DNA of 57,544 bases from Rikenellaceae bacterium (GCA_015059875.1 SUZQ01000006.1:1-57544), one strand, 5' to 3'. Shown: positions 9,510 through 17,470, counted from the stretch's first letter. Numbers and translations are program-made. Notes: generated by a model not told the origin, from the letters alone.

Positions 9510-10622
9510 CTACAACTCAATTAGAGCCTCTATTACCAAATCTGACAGGAGCATTTTCTCAGGTGCGATGCGTAGATTTCCGTTATCGTTTATCAACAAC
9601 TCGGCAATGCTGCTTTTAGCCGACTCTCGCTCCAATCTCTCTCGTTCAAACGCCCCAAAATCGCCCTCAACTTTCTCAAGTGACAAACCCTCTGCGCAGC
9701 GCAACGATGTCATCACATACTCGTTCAATTTATCTCGCTTGGAGAGTGTTTCCGAGCCATACTCCACCCCACCGATATACTCCTCAATGCTCTGCTCGCA
9801 CCAACGGCGCATTTCGCCATTATAGGAGTGAGCCCCCGCGCCAATGCCGAGATACTCCACACCACGCCAATACGAAGAGTTATGTCGTGAGCGATAGCCC
9901 TTCATCGCATAGTTCGACACCTCATAATGTTCGAAGCCCGCGCAGGTCAATCTGTTATGTACCTGCAAAAACTCCGCCTCGCTGCGCTCCTCCTCGGTTT
10001 CGTGCAACTCTCCGCGCGCCAACAAGCGACCAAAACGGGTATTCTCCTCTATCGTCAGGTGGTATGCCGATATATGTTGCACACCCATCGCCAACACTCC
10101 TTGCAGTGTACCCTCTAACGACTCTGCCCCAAAGCCTTCAACGCCAAAGATTACATCTACCGAGATATTGTTGTAGCCCGCCGCCTGCAACAGCCTCACA
10201 GCCTCACAAGCCTGCTCTGCCGAGTGTCGTCGCCCCATAAATTGCAGACAACCATCATCAAGCGACTGCACCCCCATCGACACGCGATTGACCGAGGTTT
10301 TACGCAGTTCAGAGATATATTCGGGCGTTATATCATCGGGATTTACCTCAATCGTCACCTCCTCCAACTGCGAACAATCAAACTGCTCACGAACTTGCGC
10401 GACGAACTTCTCTATCTCGCTTGGCGCAAGCAACGATGGCGTTCCACCTCCGAAATAGATTGTACGAATGGTTTTATCTCGCAAGAACGACTGCTGTGCC
10501 GCCAATTCGCGGTGCATTGCCTCGACCACCTCTGGTATATACTTCAACTTGACACTGCGATAGAAATCGCAATATCCGCACAACCGCTTGCAGAACGGAA
10601 TATGAAAGTATATCGAGGCCAC
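9510..10622 (-). CDS. hemW: HemW-like radical SAM protein (haem chaperone, formerly oxygen-independent coproporphyrinogen oxidase-like)
   Basis: The protein is about 370 aa and belongs to the radical SAM family. The cluster motif is CKRLCGYCDF (C-x3-C-x2-C) close to the N-terminus, followed by YFGGGTPSLL, both typical of HemW/HemN. HemW binds haem and delivers it to haemoproteins, and usually lacks the extra N-terminal Cys needed for coproporphyrinogen oxidase activity; this protein fits that shorter type. The frame is open back to a TTG at 10649, but that codon lies inside a perfect -7 promoter box. I therefore choose the GTG at 10622, which gives (M)ASIYFHIPFCKR, the normal HemW beginning. 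Confidence 0.85.
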   Translation of the reverse strand: MASIYFHIPFCKRLCGYCDFYRSVKLKYIPEVVEAMHRELAAQQSFLRDKTIRTIYFGGGTPSLLAPSEIEKFVAQVREQFDCSQLEEVTIEVNPDDITPEYISELRKTSVNRVSMGVQSLDDGCLQFMGRRHSAEQACEAVRLLQAAGYNNISVDVIFGVEGFGAESLEGTLQGVLAMGVQHISAYHLTIEENTRFGRLLARGELHETEEERSEAEFLQVHNRLTCAGFEHYEVSNYAMKGYRSRHNSSYWRGVEYLGIGAGAHSYNGEMRRWCEQSIEEYIGGVEYGSETLSKRDKLNEYVMTSLRCAEGLSLEKVEGDFGAFERERLERESAKSSIAELLINDNGNLRIAPEKMLLSDLVIEALIEL

Positions 10623-10646
10623 CTTGACTCTACTGATTAATCTTAA

Positions 10647-10676
10647 CAAAGATAATAAAATAAATCGAAAAACAAA
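10647..10676 (-). promoter_or_regulatory. Promoter of hemW
   Basis: On the minus strand, -33 TTTG (10676-10673), an 18-nt spacer and -7 TATCTTTG (10654-10647). The start of transcription would fall near 10640, which rules out the upstream TTG as the hemW start codon. Confidence 0.75.
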
Positions 10677-10716
10677 AAGTTAAAAGGTTAAACTTGCAAA
10701 AAAACGATAATTCAAA

Positions 10717-10747
10717 GTTGCAAATAGCAAAATTTTACTTACCTTTG
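10717..10747 (+). promoter_or_regulatory. Promoter of tRNA-Leu
   Basis: GTTG at 10717-10720, a 19-nt spacer, then TACCTTTG at 10740-10747, ten nt before the first tRNA base. It fits the Bacteroidetes -33/-7 consensus well. Confidence 0.8.
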
Positions 10748-10757
10748 CAGTCGCAAT

Positions 10758-10838
10758 GCCCAGATGGCGAAATGGTAGACGCGCTCGTTTCAGGTGCGAG
10801 TGCTGAGAGGCGTGTAGGTTCGAGTCCTATTCTGGGCA
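10758..10838 (+). tRNA. tRNA-Leu (anticodon CAG)
   Basis: The 7-bp acceptor stem GCCCAGA/TCTGGGC is perfect. The D arm contains AATGGTAGAC. The anticodon arm is CTCGT-TTCAGGT-GCGAG, giving anticodon CAG. A long type-II variable arm (TGCTGAGAGGCGT) is as expected for leucine. The T arm is GTAGG-TTCGAGT-CCTAT. The discriminator base is A at 10838, and the next bases (CA) show that CCA is not encoded. The tRNA reads the Leu codon CUG. Confidence 0.95.
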
Positions 10839-10843
10839 CAAGG

Positions 10844-10871
10844 CAAGCGATCTGTTCAGGTCGCTTGTTTT
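10844..10871 (+). terminator. Terminator after tRNA-Leu
   Basis: Stem CAAGCGA (10844-10850) and TCGCTTG (10861-10867) with a 10-nt loop, followed by TTTTC. Confidence 0.75.
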
Positions 10872-10956
10872 CGTTTATGTAGGCTCGTCGAAACCCCTTT
10901 TATCTATTGTAATAAAGTTTTTCCGCCTTCCGCTTTTCGTTTTTCGTTTTATTTTG

Positions 10957-10964
10957 TATCTTTG
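10957..10964 (+). promoter_or_regulatory. -7 box of galK
   Basis: TATCTTTG is a perfect -7 match 43 nt before the galK ATG. The -33 region is T-rich without a clear TTTG at the right distance. Confidence 0.65.
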
Positions 10965-11007
10965 AGGGATTGAAAAACCTATAAACACTATAAAACATCA
11001 AAAAACT

Positions 11008-12144
11008 ATGGACATTAATTTGGTAAAAAAGGCATTTGCCGACCATTTCGAGGGCAATTGCGCAGTTTATGCTTCGCCAGGTCGTATCAACCTTATCGGT
11101 GAACACACAGACTACAATGGCGGTTTTGTATTTCCAGGTGCAGTAGATTGCGGTATCGTAGCTGCAATTCTCCCTAACGGACTTGACAAGGTTCGCGCAT
11201 ACTCGATTGATATGAACGAATTGGCAGAGTTCGGTCTCAACGAGGAGGATGCTCCACAGCAGGGCTGGGCAAAGTATATCTTCGGCGTATGTCGCGAGAT
11301 GGCAAAGTTGGGCGTAGAGGTTAAGGGCTTTGACTGCGCATTCGCAGGCGATGTACCTCTCGGAGCTGGTATGTCGTCGTCGGCTGCTTTGGAGAGCACC
11401 TTCGCTTACGCTATCAACGATATGTTTGCAGACAACAAGATTGACAAGTTCGCCTTGGCTAAGGTTGGTCAGATGACCGAGCATCACTATGTGGGCGTAA
11501 ACTGCGGTATCATGGATCAGTTCGCATCGGTATTTGGCAAGAAGGGTAACCTTATGCGCCTTGACTGCCGTTCAATGGAGTTCGAGTACTTCCCATTCGA
11601 TCCTCAGGGATACAAGCTCTTGCTTGTAAACTCAGTTGTGAAGCACGAATTGGTGGATTCGCCATACAACAAGCGTCGCGAGTCGTGCGAGCGTGTAGCA
11701 AAGCATCTCGGAGTTGAGACTTTGCGCGACGCAGAGTTCGAGGATTTGGAGCGCGTAAAGGGCGAAATCTCGGAGGAGGACTACAAGCGTGCAAAGTATG
11801 TTATCGGCGAGAAGCAGCGCGTACTCGATGTTTGCGATGCGCTTATTAAGGGCGACTACGAAACCGTTGGTCAGCGTATGTACCAGACTCACTGGGGAAT
11901 GTCGAAAGATTATGAGGTGTCGTGCGAGGAGCTCGACTTCTTGGCAGAATTGGCTGAGAAGTGCGGCGTAACCGGCTCGCGTATTATGGGTGGTGGCTTC
12001 GGAGGTTGCACCATCAACCTCGTGAAGGACGAGTTGTACGACAACTTCGTGGAGACTGCAAAGCGCGAGTTCGCAGCAAAGTATGGTCACGAGCCAAAGA
12101 TTTACGATGTTGTAATCTCGGATGGTGCTCGTCGCTTGGAGTAG
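11008..12144 (+). CDS. galK: Galactokinase
   Basis: This 378-aa GHMP-family kinase phosphorylates galactose to galactose-1-phosphate, the first committed Leloir step. The galactokinase signature SPGRINLIGEHTDYNGGFVF lies at about residues 18-37, the ATP-binding GHMP loop PLGAGMSSSAALE at about 117-129, and the C-terminal GSRIMGGGFGGCTI near residue 328. The length is that of the family. It appears to be a single-gene unit with its own -7 box and a strong hairpin downstream. No galE, galT or transporter is adjacent. Confidence 0.96.
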   Translation: MDINLVKKAFADHFEGNCAVYASPGRINLIGEHTDYNGGFVFPGAVDCGIVAAILPNGLDKVRAYSIDMNELAEFGLNEEDAPQQGWAKYIFGVCREMAKLGVEVKGFDCAFAGDVPLGAGMSSSAALESTFAYAINDMFADNKIDKFALAKVGQMTEHHYVGVNCGIMDQFASVFGKKGNLMRLDCRSMEFEYFPFDPQGYKLLLVNSVVKHELVDSPYNKRRESCERVAKHLGVETLRDAEFEDLERVKGEISEEDYKRAKYVIGEKQRVLDVCDALIKGDYETVGQRMYQTHWGMSKDYEVSCEELDFLAELAEKCGVTGSRIMGGGFGGCTINLVKDELYDNFVETAKREFAAKYGHEPKIYDVVISDGARRLE

Positions 12145-12159
12145 TACAAATAGAGATTA

Positions 12160-12198
12160 AAAGACATAGGAGGCAATTGATTTGCCTCCTATGTCTTT
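12160..12198. terminator. Bidirectional terminator between galK and the GT2 gene
   Basis: A perfect 17-bp stem (12160-12176 with 12182-12198) has a 5-nt loop and A/T runs on both flanks, so it can serve the convergent genes on both sides. Confidence 0.9.
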
Positions 12199-12221
12199 AT
12201 AGTATACTGCCATTGTGCAAT

Positions 12222-13118
12222 CTATCTGCTGAACACGCCCTTATGTATCCCCTTGCGCATGCGCACCAACCAAATAGCCTTGCGAGGTTGAAAGGCAATG
12301 AAATAGAGAACGGCAAGCACTGCAGTATAGAAGCACTTTTTGCGCTCATCGCTATATAGCTCCTGAACTCTATTCTCCTTCTCGGCACGAAGCAACTTGC
12401 TTACACCTACCCCATAGCTCAATTTATCGAAGTACTCAGCTGTAAGTTTACGATCTGCAATGTGGTGATAGGCAACTGCATGCGGTGTATAGAAGATTCT
12501 CTCGCCAAGGTCACGAATGCGGTCAAACAACTCGTTCTCCTCGCCACCAAACAACTCACTGCCTCTACGACCGAGATCGGTATCGAAATTTCCGTAGATG
12601 TTAAACACCTCTCGATTGAACGCCATATTTCCGCCAGTAGGAAGAATGTCTCTTGTAATAGTGATGATTTCGTCGCCCAAGTCAAGCGGATTGGCAATCA
12701 TCTTTTCGGTATAGTGCGACATCCACTTCGGGCGGGCTGTATCATATTTAACCTTCAATGCGCCTGAACCTACAAAAGCTCCGTGGTTATCGAATAGATC
12801 AATATATGCCGAAACAAAGCCCTCATTTATAGTCTCATCATCATCGATAAATACAAGAATCTGACCTTTGGATGCAGAGATTCCTCTGTTACGTGCATAC
12901 GAGAGACCCTGCTGTGGTTCATCCACCATGCGGAGGTTTACATCACTATGTTTTTCGGCAAATTCAGCAAATCGTTCAGCAGTATCATCCGTCGAGGCGT
13001 TATTCACCACAACACACTCCCATATCGCTTTATCAGCCTCCTGCGCCACTACCGATTTGAGAGTTCTAACGAGCGAAACAGCATTATTATATGTAGATAT
13101 TATAATTGACAATTTCAT
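12222..13118 (-). CDS. Family 2 glycosyltransferase
   Basis: This 298-aa GT-A enzyme opens MKLSIIISTYNNAVSLVRTL, with VVNNASTDDT (nucleotide binding), the DXD-type motif VFIDDDETI at about residue 90-98, and a central GGEENELFDRIRDLG acidic acceptor motif. A Lys/Arg-rich, aromatic C-terminal segment may lie against the membrane. Such enzymes add sugars to polysaccharide or glycan precursors; donor and acceptor are unknown. The gene is alone on its strand here. A perfect -7 box (TACCTTTG, 13130-13123) ends only 4 nt before the ATG. Confidence 0.88.
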   Translation of the reverse strand: MKLSIIISTYNNAVSLVRTLKSVVAQEADKAIWECVVVNNASTDDTAERFAEFAEKHSDVNLRMVDEPQQGLSYARNRGISASKGQILVFIDDDETINEGFVSAYIDLFDNHGAFVGSGALKVKYDTARPKWMSHYTEKMIANPLDLGDEIITITRDILPTGGNMAFNREVFNIYGNFDTDLGRRGSELFGGEENELFDRIRDLGERIFYTPHAVAYHHIADRKLTAEYFDKLSYGVGVSKLLRAEKENRVQELYSDERKKCFYTAVLAVLYFIAFQPRKAIWLVRMRKGIHKGVFSR

Positions 13119-13122
13119 AGCG

Positions 13123-13130
13123 CAAAGGTA
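13123..13130 (-). promoter_or_regulatory. -7 box abutting the start codon of the GT2 gene
   Basis: Minus-strand TACCTTTG, with only four bases between the final G and the ATG at 13118. If used, the mRNA would be leaderless or nearly so. Confidence 0.6.
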
Positions 13131-13148
13131 ATATTTTTTGCTTAAAAT

Positions 13149-13180
13149 ATTGTATTCTATGGTTAGAATTACTAATTTTG
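13149..13180 (+). promoter_or_regulatory. Promoter of the acetyl-esterase gene
   Basis: ATTG (13149-13152), a 20-nt spacer, TAATTTTG (13173-13180). The transcript would begin near 13187, between the two in-frame ATGs at 13181 and 13202, supporting the latter as the start. Confidence 0.7.
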
Positions 13181-13201
13181 ATGAAAATTTACATAAAAAC
13201 T

Positions 13202-14494
13202 ATGAAAAAACTAATTTTTACCCTAATTCTATCGCTATGTGCTATTGCAGTATCAGCACAGCCTCAGATCTCTTACATTAAGGTCGAAGTAACTCCCGAT
13301 CATGCTGATTGGCTCTACAAGTGCGGCGAGAAGCCTCAATTTGCAGTCTCAGTGCGCACTTGCAGCAATGTTCCTGTAAAAAATGCCGAGATCTACTACG
13401 AGGTATCCGAGGATATGCTACCTCCTATTGCCAAAGGAAACCTTACTCTCAAAGATGGTACAACCACCATCAAGGGCTACACAATGAAGAAGCCCGGATT
13501 TCTCCGTTGCCGTGTATGGGCTACGGTAGACGGTGAGAAGTACAACGAGTGCGCTACTGCGGGTTTCGACATCGACAAGATTGTTCCAACAACCAAGATG
13601 CCAGCCGACTTCAAAGAGTTCTGGGAGCAGTCTCTCAGAATAAACGACAAGATTGAGATGCTGCCACAAATCACTCTCGTACCTGAGAGATGCACCTCCA
13701 AAGTTGATGTCTATCTTGCTAAGTTTCAAAACTATCGCATTGGCTCGTACATATACGGAACGCTCTGCGTACCAAAGAAGCATAACGGCAAATGCCCTGC
13801 CATTCTTATCGTTCCTGGGGCTGGATGTCGTTACCGCGAGGGCTATATGGAGGAGGCCGAGAAGGGCGTTGTGACACTCGAAATAGGCATTCACGGCATA
13901 CCTACAACACTTTATGACCAGCCATCGCTCTACAAAGAGTTGCGATACGGAGGGTTGCTGAACTATTGGATGCTGGGTATTGACGACAAGAACAACTATT
14001 ACTATCGCCGAGCATTTATAGGCTGCGCTCGCGCTGTGGACTTCCTTGCACAACTCGACTTTGTTGATGAAGAGAAGATTGCCGTTACGGGATGGAGTCA
14101 AGGTGGCGCACTCACTATCGTAACCTCCTATCTTAACCCGAAGGTGAAGTATGCCGCAGCGGTATATCCAGCAATGTGTGACCTCACAGGTCGCATCTAC
14201 GATCAGGGCGACGCATGGCCACGAATGTTCCGCGACAAGACCAATATCACACCTGCACGAATCGAGACTGCATCGTACTACGATGTTGTAAACTTCGTGA
14301 AGGGTTTGAAGATTCCGATCTTCTTCACTTACGGCTACAACGATTTGACCGTCTGCCCTACCTCGATGCAAGCGGCTTACAATGTTACTACCGCACCGAA
14401 GGAGTTGCTTGTAGTGCCACAATCGCGACACTACACCTATCCAGAGCAACGCAAGGCGCGTAGTCAATGGCTACTTGATAAGTTGTTGAAATAG
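13202..14494 (+). CDS. Secreted acetyl-xylan-esterase-type alpha/beta hydrolase (AXE1 family)
   Basis: The protein is 430 aa from the ATG at 13202, with a cleavable signal peptide (MKKLIFTLILSLCAIAVSAQ). An N-terminal beta-rich region of about 100 residues precedes an AXE1-type alpha/beta hydrolase domain. The nucleophile is in VTGWSQGGALT, the probable Asp in YGYNDLTVCPT and the His in SRHYTYPEQ, giving a complete Ser-Asp-His triad. The family removes acetyl groups from xylan, other sugars or cephalosporin C. Export suggests action on dietary or mucosal glycans (inference). No SusC/SusD pair or other glycosidase is adjacent, so the substrate cannot be inferred from context. Confidence 0.88.
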   Translation: MKKLIFTLILSLCAIAVSAQPQISYIKVEVTPDHADWLYKCGEKPQFAVSVRTCSNVPVKNAEIYYEVSEDMLPPIAKGNLTLKDGTTTIKGYTMKKPGFLRCRVWATVDGEKYNECATAGFDIDKIVPTTKMPADFKEFWEQSLRINDKIEMLPQITLVPERCTSKVDVYLAKFQNYRIGSYIYGTLCVPKKHNGKCPAILIVPGAGCRYREGYMEEAEKGVVTLEIGIHGIPTTLYDQPSLYKELRYGGLLNYWMLGIDDKNNYYYRRAFIGCARAVDFLAQLDFVDEEKIAVTGWSQGGALTIVTSYLNPKVKYAAAVYPAMCDLTGRIYDQGDAWPRMFRDKTNITPARIETASYYDVVNFVKGLKIPIFFTYGYNDLTVCPTSMQAAYNVTTAPKELLVVPQSRHYTYPEQRKARSQWLLDKLLK

Positions 14495-14500
14495 AATAGA

Positions 14501-14528
14501 AGAGAGGTGCTCGCAAGCACCTCTCTTT
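14501..14528. terminator. Bidirectional terminator between the esterase and the AraC gene
   Basis: An 11-bp perfect stem (AGAGAGGTGCT, loop CGCA, AGCACCTCTCT) lies between the convergent stop codons and is followed by TTTAATT. Confidence 0.85.
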
Positions 14529-14539
14529 AATTATGCCAA

Positions 14540-15439
14540 TCATTCCCCCACTGCCACTCTCGGCCTACTATCTTTCAACACCGAGTTATGACGACGAAAC
14601 GAAGCGGGTGTCTCGCCGAATCTCTGCTTGAAGAGCTTTATAAAGTGGGAGATATTGGAGAATGCACACTCTACACCAATCTCCGACACGGTGCGATTCG
14701 TTGATGAGAGCAGAATCTTTGCGCGGTCGAGTCGTTGATCTATAATCCATCTGTGAGGTGGCTCATTAAATAGTCGCTTAAACTCCTTCTTAAACGAGGT
14801 GAGCGAACGATTTGTCAGTTCAGCAAGCATCTCGATGGAGATATCGTTAAATATATTCTCATAGATTGTATTTACAAATTGACCGCTTTCGGTATCTGCG
14901 GCGCGCAACACCTTACGACGCACACACCCCTCATCGCCCGAGAGCAGCAGATACACCAACTCGTTGAGTTTGATGCGTTGTCCGACATCGTTGTGCTGTA
15001 ACCCCGAAGTGCGTAAAGACATGTCAATCCCCTGAAAAAAGTTACGCAGCAATGTATCAGCCTCGGCAATGACGAAGTTGCGAGAGATACATTTAGAGCA
15101 GGAATGGTGCGAAACAAAGGATAGACCGTAGTTAATATTCAACCCAAAGATAACTTGTTGCAATATGGCTGGCGAGATAAAGAGTGTTATCTGTTCAAAT
15201 TTGCCATTCGAGCCTACAATATTCTCCTCGTAGTGAAAACCTGCATCAAGAAGAAAGAGACACCCCTCCGCAATAGGATAGGAGTAGTCGTTAAAATGGA
15301 TGTACTTTGTTCCCGATAGAATATAGCCGACGGCTATGCGCGTAATGGAACTGGAATGAACGCCTGAATTTTCGCGTTCTGTGATTCGCACGATATCAAA
15401 CGATGTCGCAGCAGTCTGGTTGGTAAGAGCGTAATTCAT
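14540..15439 (-). CDS. AraC-family transcriptional regulator
   Basis: This 299-aa protein has an N-terminal half with a cupin-like ligand domain (FNDYSYPIAEGCLFLLDAG) and a C-terminal AraC-type double helix-turn-helix domain, residues about 190-285. Within the latter are ISIEMLAELTNRSLTSFKKE (first HTH) and the family signature VSEIGVECAFSNISHFIKLF followed by RFGETPASFRR. It binds DNA and controls transcription in response to an unknown signal. It is divergent from tsaE and convergent with the esterase, whose regulator it could be, but only by neighbourhood. A central cluster (SCSKCISRN) carries two Cys that could sense redox or metal; this is speculative. Confidence 0.92.
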   Translation of the reverse strand: MNYALTNQTAATSFDIVRITERENSGVHSSSITRIAVGYILSGTKYIHFNDYSYPIAEGCLFLLDAGFHYEENIVGSNGKFEQITLFISPAILQQVIFGLNINYGLSFVSHHSCSKCISRNFVIAEADTLLRNFFQGIDMSLRTSGLQHNDVGQRIKLNELVYLLLSGDEGCVRRKVLRAADTESGQFVNTIYENIFNDISIEMLAELTNRSLTSFKKEFKRLFNEPPHRWIIDQRLDRAKILLSSTNRTVSEIGVECAFSNISHFIKLFKQRFGETPASFRRHNSVLKDSRPRVAVGE

Positions 15440-15525
15440 AAAAAAAGTTAAATGTTTATACTTATATTATATAACGATATGGTGTTCTCAATATCTATTA
15501 TGTATTTTGGTAAATCGTTACGACA

Positions 15526-15533
15526 CAAATATA
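15526..15533 (-). promoter_or_regulatory. -7 box for the AraC regulator gene
   Basis: Minus-strand TATATTTG matches TAnnTTTG, 86 nt before the ATG. No clear -33 element was seen. Confidence 0.45.
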
Positions 15534-15583
15534 CGAGAAAAGAGTATCGCTACTACATTTTTAGCCTTAACTCCCGAAAAAAG

Positions 15584-15597
15584 TGCCTAAATAGGCA
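15584..15597. promoter_or_regulatory. 14-bp perfect palindrome, candidate operator
   Basis: TGCCTAAATAGGCA lies in the divergent region between the AraC gene and tsaE, 50 bp beyond the AraC -7 box and 61 bp before the tsaE -7 box. It is long enough to be a regulator site, but no second copy was noticed. Confidence 0.35.
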
Positions 15598-15658
15598 AAA
15601 AAGTGTTAAACAGCCTCGATTTTAGGTCAAAAATAGGGGTGTTGTAAAATTCTTTTAT

Positions 15659-15679
15659 TATCTTTGTGTTGTGAAGGAG
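15659..15679 (+). promoter_or_regulatory. -7 box and ribosome binding site of tsaE
   Basis: TATCTTTG at 15659-15666 is a perfect -7 box. GAAGGAGG at 15672-15679 is an unusually strong Shine-Dalgarno for this phylum and sits 8 nt before the ATG at 15688, fixing the start there rather than at the upstream GTG-side extension. Confidence 0.75.
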
Positions 15680-15687
15680 GCTTTTTT

Positions 15688-16104
15688 ATGAAGGAGATAA
15701 ATATAGATTCACTTGATGGTCTGACGGAGGTTGCAGAGGCTATTATCGAGTCGCTGGATGGTCGCAATGTCGTTGCATTTTGCGGCACTATGGGAGCAGG
15801 CAAGACGACGCTTATCAGTGCCATTATGGAGTATCTCGGCTCATCCGACAATGTAACAAGTCCGACATTCGCACTCGTTAACCAATACAGCACAGCCAAT
15901 GGCGACACGGTCTACCATTTTGATTTCTATCGTATAAATCGTATTGAGGAGGTGTTTGATATGGGCTACGAGGAGTATTTCTATTCGGGCGATTTGTGCC
16001 TAATCGAGTGGCCCGAACTAATCGAAGATCTCTTACCAGAAGAGGCAATGGTGGTAAAGATAGATGTTCTCTCACCCACCGAACGAAGATTTACGATTGC
16101 TTAG
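15688..16104 (+). CDS. tsaE: tRNA threonylcarbamoyladenosine biosynthesis ATPase TsaE
   Basis: The protein is 138 aa. Its Walker A motif is CGTMGAGKTTLIS, followed by TSPTFALVNQY, VYHFDFYRI and LIEWPEL, the diagnostic TsaE series. TsaE works with TsaB, TsaC and TsaD to place the t6A modification at position 37 of ANN-decoding tRNAs. The open frame extends eight codons further upstream, but the -7 box and the strong GGAGG support the start at 15688. It is a single gene followed by its own terminator. Confidence 0.95.
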   Translation: MKEINIDSLDGLTEVAEAIIESLDGRNVVAFCGTMGAGKTTLISAIMEYLGSSDNVTSPTFALVNQYSTANGDTVYHFDFYRINRIEEVFDMGYEEYFYSGDLCLIEWPELIEDLLPEEAMVVKIDVLSPTERRFTIA

Positions 16105-16112
16105 AATAGTAA

Positions 16113-16138
16113 AGGTCGCCGTGATGGGCGACCTCTCT
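16113..16138 (+). terminator. Terminator of tsaE
   Basis: Stem AGGTCGCC (16113-16120), 6-nt loop, GGCGACCT (16127-16134), then CTCTT. The T tail is weak. Confidence 0.65.
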
Positions 16139-16144
16139 TGTTGA

Positions 16145-16187
16145 GAGCGCATTTTTGAAAGTGGGCGCAAAATTCACCACCCCGAAT
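16145..16187. repeat. Diverged direct repeat of the fba 3' region
   Basis: The block TTTTTGAAAGTGGGCGCAAA followed by ATTCACCACC matches 16425-16464 (downstream of fba) in the same orientation with only a few differences. It corresponds to one arm of the palindrome at 16348-16471, without the conserved apex. It is probably a decayed half copy. Confidence 0.7.
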
Positions 16188-16228
16188 TTCTCGTCAGAAG
16201 TCGTGAGATGCGGTGCATCGCAAAAGAA

Positions 16229-16268
16229 AGACCTTCGGGATAGTACATATAGTACAGCCCGAAGCTAT
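16229..16268. other. Hairpin with GTAC-ATATA-GTAC apex
   Basis: CTTCGGG (16234-16240) pairs with CCCGAAG (16258-16264), and inside it GTAC-ATATA-GTAC forms a second helix. Flanking A-rich and T-rich tracts partly pair. It may be an extra terminator or a small structured RNA; no direct evidence for either. Confidence 0.45.
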
Positions 16269-16271
16269 TTT

Positions 16272-16307
16272 GCTTTTAGCCATTAGCCCTTAGCTATTGG
16301 CTTTTTA
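16272..16307. repeat. Heptamer (TTAGCCA family) array, locus 2
   Basis: TTAGCCA-TTAGCCC-TTAGCTA-type units lie between tsaE and fba. Confidence 0.75.
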
Positions 16308-16347
16308 TTATTCATATTGACAATAATCAAGAGAAACGCAAGGCAGA

Positions 16348-16471
16348 AGAACGCCATTATGATTGAGGGAATTTTGTAACAAATAAGAAAATCGCCCCGC
16401 AGCATACTAATCGTATGTGAGGAGCGATTTTTGAAAGTTGGTGCAAAATTCACCAACCAGAATGGTCGTTA
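16348..16471 (-). repeat. Long palindrome starting at the fba stop codon
   Basis: Read on the minus strand from the TAA at 16471, the 5' arm aligns along its whole length with the complement of the 3' arm (AACG, CATT, GAATTTTG and AAAATCGC blocks in register). The apex is CTCACATACGATTAGTATGC. The outermost 40 nt of the arm next to the stop are also duplicated at 16145-16187. It is the second member of the family described at 5010-5136, and probably the fba terminator. Confidence 0.8.
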
Positions 16472-17470
16472 TTCTGCCTTGCCGTCCGAACCAAGCACCT
16501 CCTTAATCTTGTGGATGTACTGCTTCTTCATATTCTCACGAGCTGGGCCGAGATACTTACGAGGATCAAACTCTGCTGGATTAACAGCAAATACCTCACG
16601 GATAGCTGCGGTCATTGCAAGACGCGAGTCAGAGTCGATGTTGATCTTGCAAACTGCAGACTTAGCTGCCTGACGGAGTTGCTCCTCAGGGATACCTACA
16701 GCAGCCTTCAAAGCACCACCATACTTGTTGATAGTCTCAACCTCCTCCTGTGGAACAGACGACGAGCCGTGGAGTACGATAGGGAAACCAGGAAGCTCCT
16801 TCTCGATAGCTGCGAGAACATCGAATGCCAATGGTGGTGGAACAAGACGACCAGTCTGTGGATCGATAGTACACTGCTCTGGAGTGAACTTATAAGCTCC
16901 GTGCGAAGTACCAATCGAGATAGCCAACGAGTCGCAACCAGTCTTAGTTACGAAATCAACAACCTCCTCAGGCTTTGTGTAGTGGCTCTCCTCAGCGCAT
17001 ACCTCATCCTCAACGCCTGCCAACACACCAAGCTCACCCTCAACGGTTACGCCATACTGGTGTGCATACTCTACAACCTTCTTTGTAAGAGCAACATTCT
17101 CCTCATAAGGGAGGTGCGAGCCGTCGATCATAACCGACGAGAAGCCCATATCTACGCAAGACTTGCAAGTCTCGAACGAATCACCATGGTCGAGGTGAAG
17201 AACAATCTGTGGCTTCTCCCAACCAAGCTCCTTAGCGTACTCTACAGCACCCTCAGCCATATAGCGGAGGAGAGTCTGGTTAGCATAGTTACGAGCACCC
17301 TTCGATACCTGAAGGATAACAGGCGACTTAGTCTCAGCCGAAGCCATAATGATTGCCTGCAACTGCTCCATGTTGTTGAAGTTGAACGCAGGGATAGCGT
17401 AGCCACCCTTAATTGCCTTTGCGAACATCTCGGTGGTGTTCACAAGTCCCAATTCCTTGTACGAAATCAT
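16469..17470 (-). CDS. fba: Class II fructose-1,6-bisphosphate aldolase
   Basis: This 333-aa metal-dependent aldolase cleaves fructose-1,6-bisphosphate to dihydroxyacetone phosphate and glyceraldehyde-3-phosphate in glycolysis, and runs in reverse in gluconeogenesis. Visible motifs are YAIPAFNFNNMEQ at the N-terminus, VLHLDHGDSFETCKSCVDMGFSSV (zinc ligands and signature; shown in part), GELGVLAGVEDEV, FPIVLHGSSSVPQE and CKINIDSDSRLAMTAAIRE. The length is normal. It is transcribed alone from a -7 box at 17530-17523. Strong codon bias, with very regular use of a few codons, suggests high expression. Confidence 0.96.
   Translation of the reverse strand: MISYKELGLVNTTEMFAKAIKGGYAIPAFNFNNMEQLQAIIMASAETKSPVILQVSKGARNYANQTLLRYMAEGAVEYAKELGWEKPQIVLHLDHGDSFETCKSCVDMGFSSVMIDGSHLPYEENVALTKKVVEYAHQYGVTVEGELGVLAGVEDEVCAEESHYTKPEEVVDFVTKTGCDSLAISIGTSHGAYKFTPEQCTIDPQTGRLVPPPLAFDVLAAIEKELPGFPIVLHGSSSVPQEEVETINKYGGALKAAVGIPEEQLRQAAKSAVCKINIDSDSRLAMTAAIREVFAVNPAEFDPRKYLGPARENMKKQYIHKIKEVLGSDGKAE

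Noticed and set aside
10623..10649. TTG start for hemW giving nine extra residues
   Set aside because: The TTG is part of a perfect -7 promoter box, and HemW proteins begin at the equivalent of the GTG at 10622.
13418..14467. Antisense ORF (349 codons) opposite the acetyl-esterase
   Set aside because: The esterase has a signal peptide, an intact triad, a promoter and a terminator; the antisense product shows no domain.
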